From: Ascaphus truei
Lineage: Eukaryota; Chordata; Amphibia; Anura; Ascaphidae
Reading direction: 5' to 3'
Assembly: GCA_036426205.1 (NCBI GenBank)
Contig: CM071573.1
Coordinates: 73,934,918 to 73,998,917 of the forward strand
DNA length: 64,000 nucleotides
The notes under the pieces were generated by a model. The model worked only from the letters and a program-made list of their open reading frames with translations, did not search any database and was not told where the DNA came from. The position numbers and the translations under genes are program-made. Shown piece after piece: positions 56,113 through 64,000 of this stretch. The first letter of the stretch is position 1, and the number at the start of each line of letters is the position of its first letter.

Positions 56113-56639
56113 TGATTAGCAAGTCCATGGTTGCCTTTTGTAATGGCAAGTGCAGTCCAATTGGTGGAATAAAATGTCTTTACACATTCTTTGTCTGCAG
56201 TGGTGATGGCTAATTAACCTGTCAGTCATGGTTGTGGCTAAACTATGGCAGCCTAACATACACAAACAAACATACACAACATTAAACAAAAATCTTATAA
56301 ACAAAAACTAACAATCATGTTGTTGATTTATAGAGTATATATTTAATATAGATGACTCCAGATAGTCTATTATCCCACATATATGTTCAAAAGCCTGCAC
56401 CGGAAATATATATATTTAAAATCCAAGATGCAGTGTAAGGTGTCTTATACAAATATAAAATTAAAATTACATTTAAAAATCCAATTGATTGAAAAACTTA
56501 TTAAGAATCAATCTCTCGAATTCCTAGGTTATAAAAAATTAAATGAAACTTATAAATTTAAAAAACTTTGATATTATAATTTAAAAAATGTTATTTAAGA
56601 AAGACACCTAGATCAAAGATCTATATTTAGTCCATTTGG

Positions 56640-56960
56640 GGACAGGGTTTTCAGCTCATAGATCCAGTAGGCTTCACGCTACTGATCGTTGTAGCTGATC
56701 TCCCCCTCTCCAATGCCCTGTGCGTTTTCTTGATGCCTACATTTCAGCCCAGCAGGATTTTTATTATGGGTGCACACTGAAATGGTGCGAAACACTGTGT
56801 GTGGCTAATCCTCGTCTAATATTATAGTGTGCTCATAAACTCTTCGTGATGCAACCTGCCAGTCCTGCCCACATATTGTAGGCCACACGGGCACTGCAAT
56901 AGATAGATCACAAATGTGAGTGGCGATCATAAATGTTTTTATATTGTAAATTTTATTTGT
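56640..56960 (-). pseudogene. PLE family A GIY-YIG endonuclease, left arm
   Basis: The minus strand contains a YLLQCPCG start, then LQYVGRTGR (near 56890), the Penelope GIY-YIG core, and near the end REAYWIYELKTLS (about 56690-56650). The N-terminal RT is missing because the arm is 5'-truncated at the palindrome centre. Frameshifts separate the motifs, so no full-length product. It resembles the endonuclease that follows the RT in Poseidon/Neptune-type PLEs. Confidence 0.65.
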
Positions 56961-57639
56961 TACATTAGACTTAAATGTTTCATGCTTTGCTAAAGTACAG
57001 GCTGTACAGAGCGCACATGTATAAAGCCCGTATTTTTACTAGTTCTCATTATTTTATGTTGTTCAAGAGGCAACTTGGGGCTAGGACGGGTTTTTAAATT
57101 TGCGTGCTTGTGTAAAATAATTTTGGGTTTCTTGGGAGGCCTTTAGATAATACATCGTCACAAAGGAGTAGCGGCCAATGTTTATTGAAAATGGATCTAA
57201 TTTTTGGCGCCATCTCATATACTGAGTGACGAAGGCCACTTCATTGGTGGATTCCAATGGTTTCTTATTTTGTACTCTAATAGTGTAATTTGTACACTAT
57301 TTAGAGTACAAAAATAAGAAACCATTGGAATCCACCAATGAAGTGGCCTTCGTCCTCAGTTTAATATGATGGCGCCAAAAATTAGATCCATTTTCATAAA
57401 CATTGGCCGCTACTCTTTGTGACGATGTATTATCTAAATGGCTCCAAAAGAAACCCAAATTATTTTTACCAAAGCAGCAAATTTAAAAACCCGTCTAGCC
57501 CCAAGTTGCCCTCTTGACAACAATAAAATAATGAGAACTAGTAAAAATACGGGCTTTATACAATGTGCGAGCTGTGACAGCCTGTACTTTTAGCAACAGC
57601 ATGAAAACATTTAAGTCTAATGTAACAAATAAAATTTAC

Positions 57640-57965
57640 AATATAAAAACATTTATGAACTGCCACTCCACATTTGGATGCTATCTATTGCAGTGCCCGT
57701 TGTGGCCTACAATATGTGGGCAGGACTGGCAGGTGTATCAACGAAGAGTTTATGAGCACATCTATAATATTAGACGAGGATAGCCACACACAGTTGTTTC
57801 GCACCATTTCAGTGTGCACCATAATAAAAATCCTGTGGGCTGAAATGTCAGGCAATAGAAAACGCACAAGTGCATGGAGAGGGGGAGATCAGCTACAACA
57901 GATCAGTAGGCGTGAAGCCCTATGGATCTATGAGCTGAAAACCTGTCCCCAAATGGACTAAATAT
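57640..57965 (+). pseudogene. PLE family A GIY-YIG endonuclease, right arm
   Basis: The plus strand reads CGLQYVGRTGRCINEE (57691 on) in one frame and YEHIYNIRRG in the next, then WRGGDQLQQISRREAL and IYELKT near 57870-57945. The order GIY-YIG core, EH-containing helix, REAxWIYELKT is the PLE endonuclease plan. It is the mirror of the left-arm copy, with different point changes and frameshifts. Confidence 0.65.
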
Positions 57966-58477
57966 AGACTTTGATCTAGGGTGTCTTTCTTAATAACCAT
58001 TTTAAAATATAATATCAAAGTTTTTAAATTTATAAGTATTCATTTAAGTTTTATTAACCTAGGAATTCGAGAGATGATTCATTAATAAGTGTTTCAATCA
58101 ATTGGATTTTTTAAATGTAATTTTAAATTTTATATTGTATAAAGACACCTTTACACTGCATCTTGGATTTTAAATATATATATTTTTCGGTGCAGGCTTT
58201 TGAAAATATATGTGGGATAATAGACTATCTGGAGTCATCTATATTAAATATATACTCTATAAATCAGGACAACATGATGATTAGTTTTGTTTATAAGATT
58301 TTTGTTTAATGTTGTGTATGTTGTTGTGTATGTTAGGTGCCATAGTTTAGCACAACATGATGACAGGTTTAATTAGCCAATCACCACTGCAGACAAAGAA
58401 TGTGTAAGAACATTTTATTTCCACCCCATTGGACGCACTTGCCATTACAAAAGGCAACCATGGGACTGTGCTAACAT

Positions 58478-58516
58478 CCCCTGAAGAAGTGCGCATGCGC
58501 ACGAAACGCATTGGGT
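58478..58516 (+). ncRNA. hammerhead-like motif of PLE family A, right arm
   Basis: CCC (58478-58480), CTGAAGA (58481-58487), stem II GTGCG/CGCAC around CATG, GAAA (58503-58506), CGCAT, T58512 at the cleavage position, then GGG pairing with CCC. Core bases fit the CUGANGA...GAAA consensus. Stem I is only three pairs. Confidence 0.5.
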
Positions 58517-58974
58517 GTTTTAGGAGATGTTCACAAGAGACTATCAAGGAGCAGGTCACAGCACGCAGTTACAGCTCGAGCGAACGACGGGGTTGGTACG
58601 GGAGGAAAGCGGCGGCGGAGATCGTCCACCTAGCGAGTGACGTCACGGCTGACGGGAACTCTCGCGAGTTGCCTGCAGGGACGCTTGAGACCAGGAACAA
58701 CGGAGAGGAAGGCAGCGCCGGCGGCACATACACCAGCACCACGCGCGAAGCTGACCAAAGAAACTGCAAGTATACATAAGTATACACACCGCTTGTACCC
58801 CTCTTGCGTGCTGTAGTAGGGATTCCAGTTTTACCACCTGGATCTACGACCGCTCCAAGCTCTTTGTTTAGTATTGTTTAAATAAATCTCTGTCATATTG
58901 TCTTCAAGCCTTCTGTGAGTGTTTGGTGTGGTCATGTTATGTGCATGTCTGTATGAGTTACTATGTATATAGTG

Positions 58975-59550
58975 TGCAGTGTCACGCTAAGATCTTTTCT
59001 TTTTTATCTCCTTGCCCATAAACCACAGTGTTGCTGTTGAGCGTATGCCAGTTCCTTTTGCGCGCGATCAGCAATTTTGGGAAAATTGCAGCAATCTCTG
59101 GACCTCACTTCAGTTTGGACATTGAGGCGCCGGTCTGTATTGTTATCACTCTGCAATAACAGTTACACAGCAGTCTTCTGCCGTATACAGTCTGTCAGGT
59201 CAGCTATCACTGAAGATGGTCCCTGGACCGTCACTACAGGCTAAGGGCACCCGCAGCCATCCTAGCTCTTCCACACCTCCCTAGCGGAGGCAGAGGTATG
59301 GTCCACACTCGCTCTCCCCCGGAAGGAAGAGCACATGGGATGGCCCCAATCTCAGGCTCCCAGTTGTGTGACCTGCCTTACTCAGAGGGAAGGAACAACT
59401 ACTAACTTTAGGGCGTCCTGCCCTTAAGTACAGCCAGAAGGCGGGCACCCCGTTGTTCTAGCTACAATAGGATGTACCACCTTCTGCTGTCACTCAAGTG
59501 CAGTACCAAAGGTTAGGGGGAAAACCTCATACCAGCTACTGCTACTGTAC
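58975..59550. repeat. Direct duplication, unit 1
   Basis: The segment from TGCAGTGTCACGC through CAGTTTGGACATTGAGG, ACTCTGCAATAACAG and ATGGTCCCTGGACCGTC to GCTACTGCTACT recurs at 59739-60303, about 764 bp to the right, with scattered indels. It includes both the PLE end and the LTR flank. Confidence 0.75.
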
Positions 59551-59738
59551 CTGATAGTACAAAGGTTCACTGCCAGGAGAAGGGCAGAATAGTAGTCAGG
59601 GATGACCCTGATATATATACACTCCCAGGGCGCGCGGGGGGGGAGGGGAGTGGGAAAGAAGCGCGGGAGGAAGGGGCAGCCGGGCGGGGTAGCGTGTGTG
59701 GGGGCAGGGAGGCAGGGCGGGGAGGAGGGATAGGTAAG
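59551..59738. other. Spacer between duplication units
   Basis: G-rich tract (GGGCGCGCGGGGGGGGAGGGG) and unassigned sequence. Confidence 0.5.
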
Positions 59739-60303
59739 AGTGTGCAGTGTCACGCAGATTGGCTTCTTGTACTCCTTGCAATGAAACCAGTGGACTGTTG
59801 CGGAGTCGCAAGTCCTTTTTGCCGGGTACAGCATTTTGTGACATTGCAGCACATCTGCTTGACTCATTCAGTTTGGACATTGAGGTCGCCGGTCTGTATT
59901 GTTATCACTCTGCAATAACAGTTACACACAGTCTTCTGCCGTATACAGTCTGTCAGGTCACTATCACGAAGATGGTCCCTGGACCGTCACTACAGGCTAA
60001 GGGCAAACCCGCAGCCATCCTACTCTTCCACACCTCCCTAGCGGAGGCAAGAGGTATGGTCCACACTCGCTCTCCCCCAAGGGAGAGCACATGATGGCCC
60101 CATCTCAGGCTCCCAGTTGTGGTGAACTGCTCCTTACTCAGAGGGAAGGACACTACTAACTTTAGGGCGTCCTGCCCTTAAGTACACCAGCAGAAGGCGG
60201 GCACCGCCGTTGTTCTAGCTACATAGGATGTACCACCTTCTGCTGTCCCAAGTGGGCAGTACCAAGGTGGGGGGAAAACCTCATACCATCTACTGCTACT
60301 ACC
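59739..60303. repeat. Direct duplication, unit 2
   Basis: It matches 58975-59550. Because it contains the PLE end, the 15-bp target repeat and LTR sequence, the duplication happened after the PLE inserted. Confidence 0.75.
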
Positions 60304-60413
60304 GTGAGGACCATTATCACGTGCCACCGGAAGGCTTAGTTTCCTCAGGGACCCGATATCAATAGATTATCGAAAAAGGGATGACCTGATATATAATATT
60401 ATATAATATATAT

Positions 60414-60481
<68 letters not shown>

Positions 60482-60545
60482 ATATTTCTATATATACTAT
60501 ATATATATTATAACACACACACAACGTACCACCCTGCTATATATG
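60304..60545. repeat. (TA)n microsatellite and flanks
   Basis: A TA tract spans about 60385-60515 with short AC repeats after it. Confidence 0.85.
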
Positions 60546-60689
60546 TATGTATGTTTGGGGTGGTAATCAGCTTGCTAGGCTACAGTTAATGGAAGCCCTC
60601 TGGTGATGGAAGCCTTATAACTGTGGATCTGGTGGGCTTGATGTATGATGAACTCATAAGTACTCAATGTACCTCCCAAGGATGTATTA

Positions 60690-61035
60690 AAAGAAGAAAG
60701 AGAGCGCACAATAGTGTGGTATAAAGGGTATAATGTACGACAAAAGTAACATATAAGTACTACACTCACATTTGAATATAAGAAATAGTTCGTTGGAGAG
60801 GACTGTTGTGACTCGTGGGGAGACGCCGGTGTATCAGTCCACTGGAAAAGATTTTCGCATGAGTCACATCCGCCTACGTCACGTTTGGAGCTGTAGTCAG
60901 GCGGAAGAAGCTGCCTGGTACTACTCGGTTCCCGTGGCTTGCCAGCACCTCCCGCACTAATATCCCCAATGCACATGTGTCTCCAACAGCTGATTCACAC
61001 GCGTTTCGCTGTGTGCTTCTCAGGAGTGTATTGCT
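60690..61035 (-). mobile_element. PLE family B terminal region
   Basis: It includes the A-rich/GCGC end (AAGAAGAAAGAGAGCGCAC at 60689) and, on the minus strand, a degenerate hammerhead: CTGAGAA (61023-61017), AGCACACAGC, GAAA (61007-61004), CGCGTGTG. G8 of the core is changed to A, so cleavage is not expected. Confidence 0.5.
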
Positions 61036-61379
61036 GGTCCCCAGAATGCTCCCTTATATATAGCACGAGACTATTGGCTATCCAGCGGCTTGACTTAAAT
61101 CCTATAAGAAAAAAAAAAATTGTGTTTGTTGGTTTTTAATGTTGAGCATATCCTACACATGCTTCAAGTTCTAATAACCCTATCTACATTATATTTATTG
61201 TACTTTATGACGCTGCGCAAAGGAGAAGATATCTAAGAAATGAGGAAGAGAATGGCCAATGTCAATTACACACATATGGACAGGATATCATATATGCATA
61301 TTGATAATCTATTTTATAAAAAATACATAAAAAATTAAAAGAACCTTTAATTAAAAAGCACCAATGTCTATGTCCAATT

Positions 61380-61700
61380 TAGACCCTTTGGAGTGAGGGT
61401 CTGCATTTTATGGATCCAGAAAGTCTCCCGTCTAGTTAAGTTATTTATTCTATTCCCTTCCCCCCCCTCAATGAGCGGGGACAATGCTCTATACCTTTAA
61501 AGCTGAGGGTGCTAGGTTCCGAATTATGGTGTATACTAAAATGTTTGAGACATTGTGCGTTAAAATTCCTTTCTTAATATTTAAAAGATGCTCTAAAATC
61601 TTACTTTTAAAGCCTACACGTACTACCTGTTGGAGCCACCACTCCAAAACTATAGATGGACGAACTCCGTTTTACAGTTAATGTAATCCATATTTTAAAT
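61380..61700 (-). pseudogene. PLE family B GIY-YIG endonuclease remnant
   Basis: Minus strand: FKSKILEHLLNIKKGILTHNVS (read across about 61625-61560), then SAFKGIEHC, then LTRRETFWIHKMQTLTPKG (about 61440-61385). This is the C-terminal endonuclease plan of PLEs (EHxxNIKKG, RRExFWIxxxxTLxPxG). Frame breaks and a stop within the GIY-YIG core make it inactive. It follows the RT at 62.2-63.15 kb on the same strand. Confidence 0.65.
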
Positions 61701-61759
61701 GATTCTCCAGTGACTTTTGATACAAAACTAAATTTTTCTTATCTTTAAGGGTACATGCA

Positions 61760-63157
61760 TTTGCACGTAACATCCATGAAACCTTTTGGTTTATCCACCA
61801 TGTTGATGTACATTCAATTTTCTTTTGAAGGTAGTGGTGCTAGTCTACTTTTAAGTTGGTGCCTCTTAAAAATAACACACATTTCAAGGGTTATATGTAT
61901 CTTTAAAAACAATGTCATTTTGCAGAATATCCAGTGCTTCGATATTATATCTTTATTTGTGGTGTCTTCTCTATTATATTGTGTTAAAAATGCCATATTA
62001 AAATTTATATTCTGTTTATATTACTTTATCTTTTTGGCCCAAATGTCCTTCCTTTTTACATTATCGGCTTCTGTATGGATTTCTATAGTAGATTGGGCTA
62101 TAATTTCTCTCTTTAAATTATTCAACAGAACCCTGATTGTTCACGATGACTTGTTCCTGCGTCCTGGTGCAGTTTCTCTTTAATCTCTTAATTGCCCATA
62201 TGGGATATTACAAATCCATTCCGGATTATGATAGCTACTCTCCATAATGAAATTGTTGCTATCTACCTTTTTAAAGAAAGTTTTCGTTTTAATTTATTGT
62301 TTTCTACATAGATAGCAAATCTAAAAACTCAGTTCCTCTCTACTCCAATTTGTGGTAAATTTAAGATTAAGAGTATTATTTCCCAGATATACAAAGAAGG
62401 CCTCAAGTTGGTCTATGCTGCCTCGCCTATGAACAGAATATCATCTATGAACCGCTTCCAGGAGACTAGGTTACATCAAATTCTGGTTACCAAATATGGT
62501 CCCCTCCCAAGTGCCAAAATAAATTAGTCATAACTTGGTGCAACCTAGTCCCCATTGCGGTTCCGCGTTGTTGTAAATAAACCTATCATTGAACCAAAAG
62601 TAGTTTTTTTCGAGAATGAAAGTCATAGAGTCAACAAGAAATTCTATCTGCTCTTCTCTCATCTCACTGTCCCTCCTCAAAGGTCTCTCGATTGCTTTTA
62701 GCCCATCACTATGTATTATTGAAGTATAAACGGATGTGATATCCGCTGTGACCAAAATAAAGTCCTCGCACCATTCTATACCATCTAATATATTAATTAT
62801 ATCTGTTGTGTCCTTCATTAGGACTAAGTGAACTGACATATTTCTCGCAAATAACAGTCTATATAATGAGATAAATTACCAGTCAATGATTCTATACCTG
62901 ATATAATAGGCCTACCGGGTGGGTTGACTGGATCCTTATGTATTTTAGGGAGAAAGTAAAAGACAGGGAGTTTTGCCTTTTCTCTCCACAAATAATTGAA
63001 TTCACCCTCATTCAGAATTCCTTGTTATTTTCCTTTTAATAATAACATTCTTTGGAAAAACGTATGGTGGGATTATCATTCAATATTATATAAGTGGCTG
63101 TGTCACCAAGAATTCTGTTGCTTCTTCTCCCTCATAAAAACTGCGGTCCATAATTAC
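61760..63157 (-). pseudogene. PLE family B reverse transcriptase, left (minus) copy
   Basis: From 63155 downward: VIMDRSFYE (pre-RT), KLPVFYFLPKIHKDP and NPPGRPIISGIES (63030-62885; the LPKIHK and PPGRPI motifs are Penelope-specific), LVTADITSVYTSI near 62740 (motif A), DRFIYNN near 62570, RFIDDILF near 62455 (motif C with the catalytic Asp pair). The C-terminal thumb and linker follow to about 61760. Several frameshifts split these motifs. The endonuclease at 61.4-61.7 kb completes the element. Confidence 0.75.
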
Positions 63158-63158
63158 A

Positions 63159-64000
63159 ACCCCCAGTCAACCGACCCGGTAGGCCTATTATATCAGGTAT
63201 AGAATCATTGACTAGTAATTTATCTCATTATATAGACTGTTATTTGCAGAAATATGTCAGTTCACTTAAGTCCTATATGAAGGACACAACAGATATAATT
63301 AATATATTAGATGGTATAGAATGGTGCGAGGACTTTATTTTGGTCACAGCGGATGTCACATCCCTTCAATGTATTCAATAATACATAGTGATGGGCTAAA
63401 AGCAATTGAGAGAACTTTGAGGAGGGACAGTGAGATGAAAGAAGAGCAGATAGAATTTCTTGTTGACTCTATGACTTTCATTCTCGAAAAAAAATACTTT
63501 TGGTTCAATGATAGGTTCTATTTACAAACAACGCGGAACCGCAATGGGGACTAGGTTCACACCAATTTATTCTAATTTATTTATGGGCACTTGGAGAGGA
63601 GGACCATATTGGTCTAACAAGAATTTGATGTGAACCTAGTCTCCTGGAAGCGGTTCATAGATGATATTCTGTTCATATGGCGAGGCAGCATAGACCAACT
63701 TGAGGCCTTCTTTGTATATCTGGGAAATAATACTCTTAATCTTAAATTTACCACAAATTGGAGTAGAGAGGAACTTGAGTTTTTAGATTTAGCTATCTAT
63801 GTAGAAAACAATAAATTAAAAACGAAAACTTTCTTTAAAAAGGTAGATAGCAACAATTTCATAATGGAGAGTAGCTATCATAATCCGGAATGGATTTGTA
63901 ATATCCCATATGGGCAGTTGAAAAGATTAAAGAGAAACTGCACCAAGGAACAAGTCTATCGTGAACAATCAGGGGTTCTGTTGAATAAATTTAAAGAGAG
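63159..64000 (+). pseudogene. PLE family B reverse transcriptase, right (plus) copy, runs off window
   Basis: It begins within the PPGRPI motif (63163) and repeats the minus copy in inverted orientation. It reads ADVTS near 63350, FWFNDRFYLQT near 63500, then from 63640 an uninterrupted frame SWKRFIDDILFIWRG (motif C, 63651-63674), LEFLDLAIYVENNK and NPEWICNIPYGQLKR to the window end. Upstream frame breaks near 63365 and 63545 separate motif A from motif C. The 5' part is missing because the palindrome junction lies at about 63158. It may continue into an endonuclease outside the window. Confidence 0.75.

Larger units (their letters stand above)
55348..59147. mobile_element. Head-to-head palindromic Penelope-like element (family A)
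   Basis: The 3.8-kb block is a nearly complete palindrome with a hairpin loop ATTTG at 57288-57292 (AATAGTGTA/TACACTATT around it). The arms run to about 55460 and 59147 (GACCGGCGCCTCAATG mirrors CATTGAGGCGCCGGTC). Each arm carries a 5'-truncated PLE whose GIY-YIG endonuclease reads outward. The block is flanked by direct repeats ACTCTGCAATAACAG at 55333-55347 and 59148-59162, a 15-bp target duplication. PLEs often insert with inverted partial copies, and this is a clear example. Confidence 0.75.

Noticed and set aside
58429..58779. 116-codon forward frame in the right arm of PLE A
   Set aside because: It crosses the hammerhead and terminal non-coding region of the element and has no mirror frame conserved in the left arm.
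60990..61030. Hammerhead in PLE family B terminus
   Set aside because: The core reads CTGAGAA, so G8 is lost. Listed only as degenerate within the PLE end.
1..64000. CRISPR arrays, bacterial operons, tRNA and rRNA genes
   Set aside because: None seen. Tandem repeats here are microsatellites, minisatellites or transposon parts, and the only tRNA-like promoters are SINE heads.

Overview
This window looks like vertebrate, most probably amphibian (anuran), genomic DNA, and almost all of it is repeat-derived. There are no bacterial-type operons and no long host reading frames. It has dense microsatellites, CpG-rich MITEs, hAT-type hairpin MITEs with decayed 8-bp target duplications, a tRNA-derived MIR-like SINE, L1-type LINE fragments, a Ty3/Gypsy provirus relic, several solo-LTR-like units, and Penelope-like elements (PLEs) with GIY-YIG endonuclease and hammerhead-ribozyme signatures. 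The taxonomic call is an inference from repeat style, not from a search.

Layout. 1-3.9 kb: L1 tail, CpG-rich MITE, a PLE-type tail with a hammerhead core, a minisatellite and an LTR-like unit. 4.9-12.5 kb: a minus-strand Ty3/Gypsy relic (LTR, gag, RT, RNase H, integrase). Its RNase H region is split by about 4.2 kb of later insertions: a GC-rich LTR carrying a captured gag fragment, a CT-rich retroposon tail, and a 1-kb palindrome with two identical, apparently complete hammerhead ribozymes. 12.5-26 kb: hAT-type MITEs, a possible transmembrane exon, two more monomers of the ribozyme-bearing repeat, and a PLE-like non-autonomous element. 26.3-26.8 kb: the best host-gene evidence, a CpG-rich promoter with ZNF143-, NRF1- and YY1-type sites followed by a 41-codon first exon and a GTAAGG donor on the plus strand. 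27-54 kb: probably intronic or intergenic DNA with MITEs, SINEs, LTR-like units, a 1.1-kb VNTR and a foldback-like element with inverted minisatellite arms. 54.6-64 kb: PLE-derived palindromes, one flanked by a 15-bp direct repeat and one carrying a reverse-transcriptase domain that runs off the window.

The most interesting material is the set of self-cleaving-ribozyme repeats and the repeated head-to-head palindromic organisation of the PLEs. The 403-bp monomer with a perfect hammerhead core resembles in plan the hammerhead-bearing satellite of newts and the retrozyme/PLE ribozymes. Every TE coding region here is frameshifted or truncated. Only the 26.6-kb exon, and with much less certainty the exons at 15.0 and 50.1 kb, are candidates for live host coding sequence.
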